From: Mycobacterium syngnathidarum
Lineage (GTDB): Bacteria; Actinomycetota; Actinomycetes; Mycobacteriales; Mycobacteriaceae
Direction of reading: 5' to 3'
DNA length: 64,000 nt
Assembly: GCF_001942625.1 (NCBI RefSeq)
Contig: NZ_MLCL01000074.1
Span: forward strand, 1-64,000
Below the pieces are notes generated by a model. That model made no database searches. It saw only the letters and a program-made list of their open reading frames with translations, and was not told the DNA's origin. The position numbers were made by a program, and so were the translations under genes. The first letter of the stretch is position 1. Every line of letters begins with the position of its first letter. Below, one piece after another: positions 44,435 through 53,889 of this stretch.

Positions 44435-45915
44435 CCACACCGGCCGGGCCGGCCACCGACCGGCAGTGGCAGCGGCTGAGCCCCCGCATGCTGCTGGTCC
44501 ACCCGGTCCACGAAGTCCTGCAACAGATACCGCTGCTGATCGGCGCGGTGGTGCTCGGCTCGGCGACCGGCAACCAGGGGTGGACCATCGCGGCGATAGG
44601 CCTCACCGTCGTCGTGGGTCTGGCACGGTGGTTCACCACCAGCTACCGCATCGAACCCGACGAGGTGCAACTACGCACCGGGTTGCTGCAGCGCAAGGTG
44701 CTCGCGGTGCCGCGCAACCGGATCCGGTCGGTATCCACCGACGCCCGGCTGCTGCACCGGATGCTCGGGCTGACCGTGTTGAAGATCAGCACCGGGCAGG
44801 AAGCCAAGGGCGACACCGAGTTTGCGCTCGATGCGGTCGAGGCGCAGCAGGTGCCCAGGCTGCGCGCGATCCTGCTGGCCGACGCCGAACCGGCCGCCGA
44901 TGCGCCGGCAGGCCGCCAGCTGGCCCGCTGGCAACCGTCCTGGCTGCGCTACAGCCCGCTGAGTTTCACCGGCCTGGCCATGATCGCCGCCGCGGCCGGC
45001 GTGATCTACCAAGCCGGCGCGGGTGCGGCACTGCGGGCGCCGCTGGCGCACTATGGGATCGTGGTCGCCGAACGGCTGGGCGTGCTGGTCAGTGTGGTGG
45101 CCGGCGCCGTGGTGATCGTGATGGCCTCGGTGACGCTCTCGGTGCTGCGGTCCCTGCTCACCTACGGAAACTTGGTACTGACCCGCCGAGACATTCCCGG
45201 AAAGAGCGGAGTGCTGCACCTGCAGCACGGGCTGCTGCGGCTACGTGAGCACACCTACGACATGCGGCGGATGCGCGGCGGCACCTTGCGTGAGCCGCTC
45301 CTGGTCCGCGCGTTCGGCGGCGCGCGCCTGGACGCGGTGATGACCGGTATCGGCGGTGAGGGCGAGGCCTCCCTTCTGCTACCGCCGTGCCCGGCGGTCA
45401 CCGCCCGGACCGTGCTGGCCGAATTGATCGACGATCCGGCGGCCGTAGAGGCCCCGCTGCAGGCCCACGGACCGGCGGCGGTGCGGCGGCGCTGGACCCG
45501 TGCCGTGGCCCTGCCGGTGCTGGCCGGTGTGGCGCTGGCGCTGGTGGGCGTGCCGGGGTGGGTGTGGGTGCTGTGGGCGCTGTTGTTGGGGTGCGCCTGC
45601 CTGATGGCTGCCGACCGGGCCCGGTCCCTGGGGCATCTGGTGCGCGACGGCTGGCTGGTGGCCCGCGCCGGAAGCCTGGAGCGCCGCCGGGATCACCTGG
45701 ACACCGCCGGCATCATCGGATGGACGGTGCGGCAGACGTTTTTCCAGCGTCGCGCCGGAGTGGCCACCTTGATCGCCGCGACGGCGGCAGGGGAGAAGCG
45801 CTACCAGGTGCTCGACGTGCCGGCCGAACAGGCCTGGTCGGTGGCAGCGGCGGCCACCGCGTGGGTGGCCGACAACGCGTGGGCGACCGGGCCGGCAGGC
45901 CCCGAGTTGCGCTGA
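44431..45915 (+). CDS. Bacterial-PH-domain (YdbT-like) membrane protein
   Basis: A 494-residue integral membrane protein starting at GTG 44431, overlapping the previous stop as GTGA; the longer upstream frame is rejected. It shows repeated units of two helices plus a bPH2 domain (for example SYRIEPDEVQLRTGLLQRKVLAVPRNRIRSVSTDARLLHRMLGL, then NLVLTRRDIPGKSGVLHLQHG, and a third near the C-terminus). YdbT-type proteins have three such domains. The function is unknown, and homologues in Bacillus affect antimicrobial resistance. Confidence 0.88.
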   Translation: MTTPAGPATDRQWQRLSPRMLLVHPVHEVLQQIPLLIGAVVLGSATGNQGWTIAAIGLTVVVGLARWFTTSYRIEPDEVQLRTGLLQRKVLAVPRNRIRSVSTDARLLHRMLGLTVLKISTGQEAKGDTEFALDAVEAQQVPRLRAILLADAEPAADAPAGRQLARWQPSWLRYSPLSFTGLAMIAAAAGVIYQAGAGAALRAPLAHYGIVVAERLGVLVSVVAGAVVIVMASVTLSVLRSLLTYGNLVLTRRDIPGKSGVLHLQHGLLRLREHTYDMRRMRGGTLREPLLVRAFGGARLDAVMTGIGGEGEASLLLPPCPAVTARTVLAELIDDPAAVEAPLQAHGPAAVRRRWTRAVALPVLAGVALALVGVPGWVWVLWALLLGCACLMAADRARSLGHLVRDGWLVARAGSLERRRDHLDTAGIIGWTVRQTFFQRRAGVATLIAATAAGEKRYQVLDVPAEQAWSVAAAATAWVADNAWATGPAGPELR

Positions 45916-45940
45916 ATTCGCGGGCGTTTACTGTCGCTGC

Positions 45941-46756
45941 ATGGCTATCGGTGGAGTGCTGTTCGACATCGATGGTGTGCTGGTGACCTCCTGGCAGCCC
46001 ATCGACGGGGCGGCCCAGACACTGCGGGTACTGGCTGACAACGAGATCGCCCGGTCCTACCTGACCAACACCACCACCCGCACCCGTGCGCAGATCGCCG
46101 ACCTGCTGACCGAGGCCGGCATGGACGTCGCCGCCGACGAAGTCATCACCGCCGCGGCGCTGACCGCCGAATATGTGCGCGACCGCTATCCCGGTGCCCG
46201 ATGTTTCCTGGTCAACAGCGGGCAGATCGGTGAGGACATGCCCGGCGTCGACGTCGTCTACTCCAGCGACTTCGCCGGACCGGCCGCCCCCGACACCCCG
46301 GACGTGGTGCTGCTCGGCGGGGCCGGTCCGGAGTACAACCACCTCACGCTGAGCTGGGTCTACGACTGGATGGCACAGGGTGTGCCGGTGGTGGCCATGC
46401 ATCGCAGCACCGCGTGGACCACCACCGACGGGTTGCGGGTGGATACCGGCATGTATCTGGCCGGCATGGAGGAGACCTCGGGGCGCAGGGCCACCGCCGT
46501 CGGCAAACCCGCTCCGGAAGGATTCCTGGCCGCGGCCAGCCGGCTCGGTGTCGACCCCGAAGAGATGTACATGATCGGCGACGACCTGAACAACGACGTC
46601 CTGGCCGCCCAGGTGGTGGGGATGGCCGGGGTGCTGGTGCGCACCGGAAAGTTCCGCCAGGCCACGTTGGATCGTTGGGCCGCAGACGAATTCGCGATGC
46701 AGCCCAACTTCGTGATCGACTCGGTCGCAGACCTTCCCGAACTGTTGGGGCTGTAG
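45941..46756 (+). CDS. HAD-superfamily (subclass IIA) hydrolase
   Basis: A 271-residue cytoplasmic HAD phosphatase of the NagD/LHPP-like subclass. Motif I is LFDIDGVLV, motif II is YLTNTTTRT, a C2 cap lies in the middle, and the C-terminal acid motif is MIGDDLNNDVLAAQ with the preceding lysine in VGKPAPEGF. It typically dephosphorylates sugar phosphates, nucleotides or pyrophosphate-like substrates. It starts 25 bp after the PH-domain gene and converges 5 bp from the large exported protein. Confidence 0.92.
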   Translation: MAIGGVLFDIDGVLVTSWQPIDGAAQTLRVLADNEIARSYLTNTTTRTRAQIADLLTEAGMDVAADEVITAAALTAEYVRDRYPGARCFLVNSGQIGEDMPGVDVVYSSDFAGPAAPDTPDVVLLGGAGPEYNHLTLSWVYDWMAQGVPVVAMHRSTAWTTTDGLRVDTGMYLAGMEETSGRRATAVGKPAPEGFLAAASRLGVDPEEMYMIGDDLNNDVLAAQVVGMAGVLVRTGKFRQATLDRWAADEFAMQPNFVIDSVADLPELLGL

Positions 46757-46761
46757 CCCGG

Positions 46762-49038
46762 CTACACCGTGTAGCGGCGGTCGTACCCGGCCTGGCGATC
46801 GGCGATCTGCTGCGCGCGGTCGTAGGTCAACTGGTCGGCCGTGGTGTTGGGGTCGTTGGCCAGGATGTCCTTGACCTCCGAAACGTTCACCACCTGCGTC
46901 GTCACCGCCGGCATGTTCTCGGCATCGGGATCGACACCCTGGAAACGCATCGAGATGGTGCCCTGATTCAGCCCGCCGGTCGACACCCAATTGGCCACGC
47001 CCGGATCGTTTTTCGACACCACGATGGTGTACGTGCCGTCGGCGTTCTTGACCGCCTGACTGTTGTTCAAGCTGGTCTGCTGATTGCGGGTGTCGTTGGT
47101 GATGGTCCAGTCATTGGTCACCGGCACCACGAAGTACTCGGCATCACCGGGATCGACGGTGATGATCATCGCCTCGTCGTCGTTGAGCTGGAAGTAGCCG
47201 GCGCTCTGCAACTGCGTGGAGAGGAACTGGGCGTTGTGTTGCGGCTGAGACAGCGTGTTGGGCTCGCCGGTGGCTCCGGTGGCCACCGACATGTAGGTGT
47301 TCTCACCGCTGATCCCGGTGACCAACATCAAGATGGCGGTCTCGGTGGACGACACCAGCAGCGGTGCCTTGTCGAACGCCGGAATGATCGACACCAGCGA
47401 GAGCAGGAGCGGGTTCTTCACCACCGTCTCGCCGATACCCGGGATGGCGAACCCGCCGATCTGGCTGAACAAGCTACTGGGCGGCCCGGCGGTCTTCTCG
47501 ATGGTCAGCCTCATCGGCGTCTCGGTATTCCAGTCGCCCAAGGTGTTTCGCGTGGCGAGGATGGTCGAGTTGGCCGGGGCCTGAATGTAGTTCATGCCCT
47601 GTTCAGGGTTGGCCGGCGCGGCATCCGGGCTCACCACGATGGTGAACGTCCCGTCGTCGCGGATGCTCAGCTGCTCACCGTCGAGGTTCGCCGCTGTCAC
47701 ACCGTTGATGCCTGTCAGCACACTGAAATTGGTGTTCGCGGAGGTGGGGTGCGTGCTCGGATCGTCCGGATCGTATCCCTCGATCGTCCCGTCGATCTTG
47801 TATGTCGACGCGCCATTGATCCCGGTGAATCGATAGACCGTGTCGGGGTTGTCGTACCAGATCCGGGTACCCCCGGCGTCCTGCCCGTTCCAGCTGTGCG
47901 GCGGGTTGACCTGCAGCAGCAGCTTCGGATCGTTGGAGTTGAGCAGCAGGAACTCGGTCGCCGACTGATTGGCGAACTCGGTGGCGGCCTCGTTGAGCTG
48001 TGACAGGTTCGTCCAGTCGGGGCCGCCGACAGCGGAGAAGTTCTTGGCCGCCTCCACGTACCAGGCCGCCATCAGGACCAGCTTGGCCACCTGGACGATC
48101 GGCGTGTTGACGATCTCGCTGACCTGCTGCTCGGCGGCGAGCTGATCCTCGGTGGCGAGGATGCTCGTCGCCTCGTCGGTCACCTCGTCGGTCACCTCGG
48201 AAGTAGTGACGACGCTTTCGGCCTGCTGGCCCTCCCAGCTCCGTCCGAACAGATCGACCGATGTGCCCGGTTGGCCGTCACGGCGCGACCAGCCCAGCAG
48301 CGCCGCCAGCCCGAGGTCCTGGACCGGATTCACCGGCGTGTCCGGGATGAGTGGCTTGAGCCGCTCCGTCACCGCCGCCACCATGTGCGGTATGGGCCGC
48401 GCCGCCGGTGCCTGGCTACGGGGTGTTGACGCCGGGATCAGATGTTCGGCAACGTCTTTGGCCACCGTCTTGGTGACGACCGTGAGCGTCTCGAGCGGAG
48501 CGGCGGCGGCGGTGTCGGCTTCGGTGGCGGCCGCGGGCCGGTTGTCCAGCGTGGCCTGCTGACTCGGGGAGACGTCCGTGGTCTTGGTGGCGGCACGCGA
48601 AACCGACTGCCGCAGTTTGCCGACGGCGGTCTCGACGGTGTCGGCCACGGCGCTGGGCTTGGTGGAGTCCTTACTGTCCTTGTCTTCCTTGGCTTTCCGC
48701 GCAGTCGGTGTGATCGACCCGGTAAAGGTTCGATGTGTGCCGGCCTTCGAGTTGCCGAAGGCGGACTCCACCTTCGCGGTCACCTCGTTGACCCGTTTGG
48801 CCAGCTTGTCCGGGCCTGACAACGACGTTTTGCGGGGGCCGCGCTTGGATGCGGAGCCCACTGATTTCGGGCTGCTGCTGGCTCCGGACGATGTGTCCGA
48901 CGAATCCGAACCACCGGTCTGCGCGGATGCGACAGGGGTGCCGTTGGCAACCGCCACCCCGATCCCCAGGGCTACGGCCAGCGCCCCCACCCGTCCGATG
49001 AATCGTGCCCCGCCAGCGGTAGCGGACGTCGTCGTCAT
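46762..49038 (-). CDS. Large exported protein with a C-terminal DUF1214-like region
   Basis: A 758-residue protein. I chose ATG 49036-49038 (MTTTSATAGG). The mycobacterial export leader RFIGRVGALAVALGIGVAVANGTPVASAQ has an AxA cleavage site. A long Ser/Thr/Ala/Lys-rich, probably disordered segment runs to about residue 300. A C-terminal structured region follows, with strands and the pattern WTITNDTRNQQTSLN…DGTYTIVVSKNDPGVANWVSTGGLNQGTISMRF. That pattern resembles DUF1214 proteins. There is no PE or PPE motif. It is secreted or surface exposed, and its function is unknown. Confidence 0.75.
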   Translation of the reverse strand: MTTTSATAGGARFIGRVGALAVALGIGVAVANGTPVASAQTGGSDSSDTSSGASSSPKSVGSASKRGPRKTSLSGPDKLAKRVNEVTAKVESAFGNSKAGTHRTFTGSITPTARKAKEDKDSKDSTKPSAVADTVETAVGKLRQSVSRAATKTTDVSPSQQATLDNRPAAATEADTAAAAPLETLTVVTKTVAKDVAEHLIPASTPRSQAPAARPIPHMVAAVTERLKPLIPDTPVNPVQDLGLAALLGWSRRDGQPGTSVDLFGRSWEGQQAESVVTTSEVTDEVTDEATSILATEDQLAAEQQVSEIVNTPIVQVAKLVLMAAWYVEAAKNFSAVGGPDWTNLSQLNEAATEFANQSATEFLLLNSNDPKLLLQVNPPHSWNGQDAGGTRIWYDNPDTVYRFTGINGASTYKIDGTIEGYDPDDPSTHPTSANTNFSVLTGINGVTAANLDGEQLSIRDDGTFTIVVSPDAAPANPEQGMNYIQAPANSTILATRNTLGDWNTETPMRLTIEKTAGPPSSLFSQIGGFAIPGIGETVVKNPLLLSLVSIIPAFDKAPLLVSSTETAILMLVTGISGENTYMSVATGATGEPNTLSQPQHNAQFLSTQLQSAGYFQLNDDEAMIITVDPGDAEYFVVPVTNDWTITNDTRNQQTSLNNSQAVKNADGTYTIVVSKNDPGVANWVSTGGLNQGTISMRFQGVDPDAENMPAVTTQVVNVSEVKDILANDPNTTADQLTYDRAQQIADRQAGYDRRYTV

Positions 49039-49167
49039 GTCGCCTCCCCCAACTGTTCTGACTGCTGCAGAACGCAATTGGCCGACTGTAACAAGTTGCA
49101 GTTCGGTCGCGGGTGAGTTTGGCGGACTCTGAATCTATTCAGCCGCTGACGACGTGCTCGGCCGTGG

Positions 49168-50874
49168 TCAGGCCTTCAGGTCCCGCACGGCTTCGATGCG
49201 CGCTTTGAGCTGATCGGTGGTCGCCGCAGCCACCGGCGGCCCGCCGCAGATGCGCCGGAGCTCGTTGTGGATCCAGCCGTGCGGCTTACCGGTGCGGTGG
49301 TGGGCGATGGTGACCAGCGCATTGAGCTCGCGACGCAACTCGCGCAGCTGACCGTGCGTGGTGCGCGGAGGTGGCGGGCCACCTGATACCGCGGCCTCGG
49401 CCGTGCGCTTGGTGATCTGTTCATCCTGCCTGCGGCGCAACAGGTCTCGCATCTGCTCGGCATCGAGCAGACCGGGGATACCCAGGTAGTCGGCTTCCTC
49501 GTCACTGCCGGCGGGTGTCGCTGTGCCGAACGAGGCGCCGTCGAAGATGACCTGGTCCAACTCGGCGTCGGCACCCAGGTACTCGACGCCGTTCTCCAGC
49601 TCGCTCTTCTCGTCCTTGCGCTTCTCGGCGGCTTCCAGTGCCTCGTCGTCCAGCCCGTCCGATTCCCGGTGTGGCTTGCCCAGCACGTGGTTGCGCTGAG
49701 CTTCCATCTCGCTGGCCAGCAGCAGCAGATTCGGCACCGACGGCAAGAAGATGCTGGCCGTCTCGCCGGTGCGGCGCGACCGCACGAAACGGCCGATGGC
49801 CTGAGCGAAGAACAACGGTGTCGACGCGCTCGTGGCGTAGACACCGACCGACAGCCGCGGCACGTCGACGCCTTCGGACACCATGCGCACTGCTACCAGC
49901 CACCGGCTGGTGCCGGCCGAATACTGGCTGATCCGATCCGAGGCAGCCGGATCGTCGGAGAGCACCACCGTCGGAACCTCGCCGGTGATCTTGGTGAGCA
50001 GATCGGCGTAGGCGCGGGCAGTGGTCTGGTTGGTGGCGATGATCATGCCCCCGGCATCGGGCACGTGCTGACGCTTCTGCTGCAGCCGTTTGTCGGCGGC
50101 CGCGATGACCGCGGGCATCCACTCTCCGGCGGGGTTCAGCGCGGTGCGCCAGGCCCTCGCGGTCTGCTCGGCGGTCAGTGGCTCACCGAGGCGCGCCGCA
50201 TGTTCCTCGCCGGCGCTGTCCCGCCAGCGGGCCTCACCCGAATAGGCCAGGAACACCACGGGCCGCACCACGCCGTCGGCCAGTGCATCGGCGTAGCCGT
50301 ACACATGGTCGGCCGTGGATTGTTGGAAACCGGCGCTGTCCGTTTCGTAGTTGACGAACGGGATCGGGCTGTCATCGCTGCGGAACGGGGTGCCGGTGAG
50401 CGCCAGCCGTCGCGTCGCGTCGTCGAATGCCTCGCGCATCGCGTCGCCCCAGGTCTTCGAGTCACCGCCGTGGTGGATCTCGTCGAAGATGACGAGGGTC
50501 CTGCGATTCTCGGTGCGCACCCGGTGCCGGGTGGGATGGCTGGCCACCTGGGCATAGGTGACGACCACACCGTGGTACTCGGCGGAGGTCTGTGAGTTGG
50601 AGTTGCTGAACTTCGGATCGAGCGCGATGCCGTTGCGCGCGGCCGATTGGGCCCACTGGATCTTAAGATGCTCGGTGGGCACCACCACGGTGATCGCGTC
50701 GACCGTGCCGTCACTGAGGAGTTCAGCCGCGATCCGCAGCGCAAACGTCGTCTTTCCCGCGCCTGGGGTCGCCACCGCAAGGTAATCCCGCGGTTTGGCG
50801 GTCAAATACTTCACCAGCGCTTTGCGCTGCCAGCCCCGAAGTGCCTGGGTGCTGGGCGCTGCATCAGCCCGCAC
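49168..50874 (-). CDS. SF2 DEAD/DEAH-box helicase, RadD-like
   Basis: A 568-residue superfamily 2 helicase. The start is GTG 50872-50874 with a strong GAGAGGAGG site. Walker A is ATPGAGKTT, motif II DEIHHGG, motif III ALTGTPFRSDD and motif VI QAIGRFVRSRR. The C-terminus carries a coiled, charged region (ALEAAEKRKDEKSELE) and a small helical domain. This is the ERCC3/RadD-like family of actinobacteria, probably acting in DNA repair or recombination. No nuclease or methylase neighbours indicate a restriction system. Confidence 0.88.
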   Translation of the reverse strand: MRADAAPSTQALRGWQRKALVKYLTAKPRDYLAVATPGAGKTTFALRIAAELLSDGTVDAITVVVPTEHLKIQWAQSAARNGIALDPKFSNSNSQTSAEYHGVVVTYAQVASHPTRHRVRTENRRTLVIFDEIHHGGDSKTWGDAMREAFDDATRRLALTGTPFRSDDSPIPFVNYETDSAGFQQSTADHVYGYADALADGVVRPVVFLAYSGEARWRDSAGEEHAARLGEPLTAEQTARAWRTALNPAGEWMPAVIAAADKRLQQKRQHVPDAGGMIIATNQTTARAYADLLTKITGEVPTVVLSDDPAASDRISQYSAGTSRWLVAVRMVSEGVDVPRLSVGVYATSASTPLFFAQAIGRFVRSRRTGETASIFLPSVPNLLLLASEMEAQRNHVLGKPHRESDGLDDEALEAAEKRKDEKSELENGVEYLGADAELDQVIFDGASFGTATPAGSDEEADYLGIPGLLDAEQMRDLLRRRQDEQITKRTAEAAVSGGPPPPRTTHGQLRELRRELNALVTIAHHRTGKPHGWIHNELRRICGGPPVAAATTDQLKARIEAVRDLKA

Positions 50875-51051
50875 CCGAGGCCTCCTCTCAGTCGGAAAGC
50901 AGTCTAGGCCAGTGGGTTCCGCCGGCGCATCTCTGCAGGAACATGCCGGGCGTGTCGCTTGCCGAACAGGCTACGGGGTCCTGGATCAAGCCGTTCCCGG
51001 ACCAGCATGGGCCCGCGCCGGCCCCGACGGAGTGCGGCGCGGAGCAAACGC

Positions 51052-51963
51052 TCAGCAGCGCTCGTACACCTGCGCCAGCTGGGTCTCGAGCGGGCGCGGG
51101 ACATGAGCCTTGTCGTGCTGGAAGCAGCCGCCGATCGTGACCTCCACCCAGCTGTTGCCGCCTTTGATGGTCAGATCGACCGGCCGGCCGAGCCGGGCCA
51201 ACACCACCGCGATGGGGTCCGCGATCGCGTAGTCCCTGGGCTCGGCTCCGGGCTTGGCACTGATCTCGATCGCGGATGTCGCGACACCGGTCACCGGGTC
51301 CGGGCGGAATGTGCCTTTGACGAGATGCGGCCCCGCGATCCGGACGACCTCGGTCCAGGCCTGCGCAGTGGCGGCGTCGGGAATCACGCCGTATGAGGTG
51401 TAGGTGCTGGTCGACTCGAACGGGTAAGCCGGTGGCACCTGCAACAGCCACTGTGCCGTGCCGAGCTGCGGATGCCGGTGGACCAGTTCTTCCGTGGCGA
51501 GAGTGTCGACGGGCTGGCGCAATGTCACGATCGCGGGGTGGCCGGCAGTCATCGCGACGCGATCGACCACGGGAGACGACATCGTGTCGAACCACAGCGT
51601 GACAGCTGCGGTGGTTTGGCCGACGTCGTCGGCGAGCGGACGTAGCTCGACACCGCCCCTGTCGTTGCCGATGTGCAGCACGACGTAGTGGGAGTCGAAA
51701 TCGACGTCGCCGGCAGCCGCCACGAATGTGTGGACCACGTCCTGGGCCTGCTGCGCGGTGGCTGCAGCGTCGAGCTCGACGTCGAGGTTGAAGTGCTCGC
51801 CGTGGGTGAAGCTGTCGTCATAGTCGACCTCGACGGCACCGACGCCGGGTAGCTCGCGGATCGTTGTGCCGATGGACCGGGCCTCGCTGTCTCGGCCGGA
51901 TGCACAACCCGCGAGCATCGTGGATGCCAACGCGGCGCAGACGAGCATCAGCCGGCGGCTCAC
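51052..51963 (-). CDS. Putative lipoprotein, unknown function
   Basis: A 303-residue protein starting at GTG 51961-51963. The signal VSRRLMLVCAALASTMLAGC has a lipobox with Cys20. The mature part has two similar alpha-beta halves (for example IRELPGVGAVEVDYDDSFTHGEHFNLDVELD), reminiscent of small ferredoxin-like repeats. I do not recognise the family. A longer frame upstream lacks support. It lies between the helicase and the second SDR, both on the minus strand, but with gaps that suggest separate transcription. Confidence 0.75.
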   Translation of the reverse strand: MSRRLMLVCAALASTMLAGCASGRDSEARSIGTTIRELPGVGAVEVDYDDSFTHGEHFNLDVELDAAATAQQAQDVVHTFVAAAGDVDFDSHYVVLHIGNDRGGVELRPLADDVGQTTAAVTLWFDTMSSPVVDRVAMTAGHPAIVTLRQPVDTLATEELVHRHPQLGTAQWLLQVPPAYPFESTSTYTSYGVIPDAATAQAWTEVVRIAGPHLVKGTFRPDPVTGVATSAIEISAKPGAEPRDYAIADPIAVVLARLGRPVDLTIKGGNSWVEVTIGGCFQHDKAHVPRPLETQLAQVYERC

Positions 51964-52087
51964 GCACTGATGAAGTGGTCGTCCTTCTCGATGAACCACT
52001 CGGCGTGCGCTCCTCCAGGGATGGGGCGGCACAATTCTGGGATCCCAGAGCGACACGAGCGCCAGCCTAGCCGCGGCGCGGTGGAAG

Positions 52088-53011
52088 TCAGGCGCGCGCG
52101 TCCTGCGGTTGGGGATAGGTCACGCCGGTGAGTTCCTCGGACACCGCCCACAGCCGGCGCTGCAGCTCGATGTCGTAGGACCGCTCGTTGGAGGTCACCA
52201 CCTTCGGGTGGCCCTTCTGTTCGCCGAGCCCGTCGGGGCCGTAGTACTGACCGCCCAGGGCACCCGGGTCCGTGGCGGCGCGCAGGGTCGGCAGCGCACC
52301 CATGGCGGCCTCCTGGAAGAGCGGACGCAGCAGCGGGACGGCGCGCTGTGCGGCGCGGGGCAGATGGCGTGCCAGTTCGGTATCGGAGCCGCCGGGGTGG
52401 GCGGCCAGGGCGGCGGTCTGCTGCCCGATCAGGCGGCGTTGCAGCTCATAGGTGAACAGCAGATTGGCCAGCTTGGATTGACCGTAGGCGTGGAGCCGGT
52501 TGTAGCTGCGCTCCCACTGCAGATCGTCGAACCGGATTCCGGGCGTGAAGCGGTGGCCCATGCTGCTGACCGTGACGATGCGTGACCCGGTCACCGGCAG
52601 CAGGCGGTCGAGTAGCAGGCCGGTGAGTGCGAAGTGGCCGAGGTGGTTGGTGCCGAACTGCAGCTCGAAACCGTCGGCGGTGGTCTCCTTGGGCGGGGTC
52701 ATCACGCCGGCGTTGTTGATCAGCAAATCGATGTGGTCGTGCTTGTTCCGGATTGCGTCGGCGGCTTCGCGTACCGAAGCCAGGGAGCCCAAGTCCAGGC
52801 GCTGCAGTTCGAGATCGGCGTGGGGGACCGACCGCGAGATCCATTCGGCGGCGGCCTCGCCCTTGGTCAGGTTGCGGACGGCGAGTACCACGTGGGCGCC
52901 CTTGGCGGCCAGGGCTTTCGCGGTCTCGAGCCCCAGGCCGGTGTTGGCCCCGGTGACGATGGCCGTACGGCCCTTTTGGTCCGGAATCTTGGCGGCGGTC
53001 CACTTGGTCAT
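52088..53011 (-). CDS. Short-chain dehydrogenase, paralogue of 41960-42883
   Basis: A 307-residue SDR with TGANTGLG at about 20-27, LLINNAGVM and YGQSK, plus a shared C-terminus ([18 protein letters not shown]). It is clearly similar along its length to the SDR at 41960-42883 but diverged, so the two are old duplicates. The start is ATG at 53009-53011, divergent from a TetR gene with 114 bp between them, so this copy is probably repressor-controlled whereas the other is tied to moeA. The substrate is unknown. Confidence 0.9.
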   Translation of the reverse strand: MTKWTAAKIPDQKGRTAIVTGANTGLGLETAKALAAKGAHVVLAVRNLTKGEAAAEWISRSVPHADLELQRLDLGSLASVREAADAIRNKHDHIDLLINNAGVMTPPKETTADGFELQFGTNHLGHFALTGLLLDRLLPVTGSRIVTVSSMGHRFTPGIRFDDLQWERSYNRLHAYGQSKLANLLFTYELQRRLIGQQTAALAAHPGGSDTELARHLPRAAQRAVPLLRPLFQEAAMGALPTLRAATDPGALGGQYYGPDGLGEQKGHPKVVTSNERSYDIELQRRLWAVSEELTGVTYPQPQDARA

Positions 53012-53125
53012 GAGAGACTCCTGGTAGGGGCTAAACGGGGCGAGCGCTCCGGTTGTGACCGACTATACGGAACGTGCGCCCCGGTTTGTCAATGCTCTGT
53101 CGATGGCTGTGTGAGGTGATGGCGA

Positions 53126-53677
53126 ATGCGTGCTGATGCGGCACGAAACCGTGCCAGGGTGCTCGCGGTCGCCTATGAAACTTTCGCGGCCGACGGCCTG
53201 TCCGTGCCTGTCGACGAGATCGCGCGGCGGGCCGGTGTCGGGGCCGGAACCGTCTACCGGCATTTCCCGACCAAGGAAGCGTTGTTCCAAGCGGTGATCG
53301 CCGAGCGGATCCGCGGCGTAGTCGAAGAGGGACGGACCCTGCTCGCCGAGGCCGATCCAGGCGACGCGATATTTCTGTTCCTGCGGTCGATGGTGCTGCA
53401 GTGGGGCGCAGCTGACCGTGGACTTGTCGACGCGCTCTCGGGGTCGGGCATCGACGTCAACACCGTGGTCCCCGAGGCCGAGGGTGAATACCTCGCCGTA
53501 CTCGGTGATCTGCTGGCCGCCGCGCAACGCGCGGGCACAGTGCGACGCGACGTCGCGGTGTCTGACGTCAAGGCGCTGCTGGTCGGCTGCCAGGCCATGC
53601 AGAGCTACAACGCCGACGCGGCCGAGCACGTCACCTCCGTGGTGTTCGATGGGTTACGGGCGAAGGGAACACAGTGA
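53126..53677 (+). CDS. TetR-family regulator, divergent from SDR
   Basis: A 183-residue regulator with an N-terminal HTH (about residues 8-50, VPVDEIARRAGVGAGTVYRHFPTKEALF) and a C-terminal SBD of the TetR_C_33-like type (SDVKALLVGCQAMQSY). It probably controls the divergent SDR gene. Its TGA overlaps a GTG that starts a truncated sulfotransferase frame (53674), showing that a coupled gene once followed. Confidence 0.9.
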   Translation: MRADAARNRARVLAVAYETFAADGLSVPVDEIARRAGVGAGTVYRHFPTKEALFQAVIAERIRGVVEEGRTLLAEADPGDAIFLFLRSMVLQWGAADRGLVDALSGSGIDVNTVVPEAEGEYLAVLGDLLAAAQRAGTVRRDVAVSDVKALLVGCQAMQSYNADAAEHVTSVVFDGLRAKGTQ

Positions 53678-53814
53678 CCACGCTGCATTTCATCTCAGGT
53701 CTGCCCCGATCCGGTTCGGGTGAAACCGCAGCCCAGGGAAACGCGGCGCCGCCCACCCCTCGCCATTTTCGACCCTGGGGTCGCTACGCCGCACTCGCAG
53801 CAGCCCACCGGTAG
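53674..53814 (+). pseudogene. N-terminal stump of a sulfotransferase
   Basis: A GTG overlapping the TetR stop (GTGA) opens a 46-codon frame that begins TTLHFISGLPRSGSGE. FISGLPRSGS is the 5'-phosphosulfate-binding loop at the extreme N-terminus of bacterial sulfotransferases. After about residue 16-20 the similarity stops and the frame runs to a TAG inside a repeat-like segment. The rest of the gene (about 250 codons) is missing. This is based on one motif plus context. Confidence 0.65.
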
Positions 53815-53830
53815 AAACCGGCGAGCGGGA
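53760..53830 (+). repeat. Imperfect direct repeat, left copy
   Basis: This 71-bp stretch aligns without gaps to 54745-54815, with about 51 identical positions by hand count. Shared blocks include GGGGTCGC and CGGTAG. It lies just upstream of the LLM oxidoreductase gene, and the right copy lies just downstream, in the same orientation. Confidence 0.6.
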
Positions 53831-53889
53831 TGGCCCCGCCCTGCCCTTCGCCCACTGTCGGGCCTGCCTGCACGGGTAGCGTCGGCGAA

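Noticed and set aside
46414..48003. Open frame of 529 codons across the HAD gene and antisense to the exported protein
   Set aside because: It spans two convergent real genes and shows no family features.
49168..50874. Restriction-system helicase subunit
   Set aside because: No methylase, specificity or nuclease gene lies nearby. The protein resembles stand-alone RadD/ERCC3-like helicases.
50875..51051. Small plus-strand gene between helicase and lipoprotein
   Set aside because: Frames here are open but lack a convincing start, ribosome-binding site or recognisable sequence, so I treat the 177 bp as intergenic.
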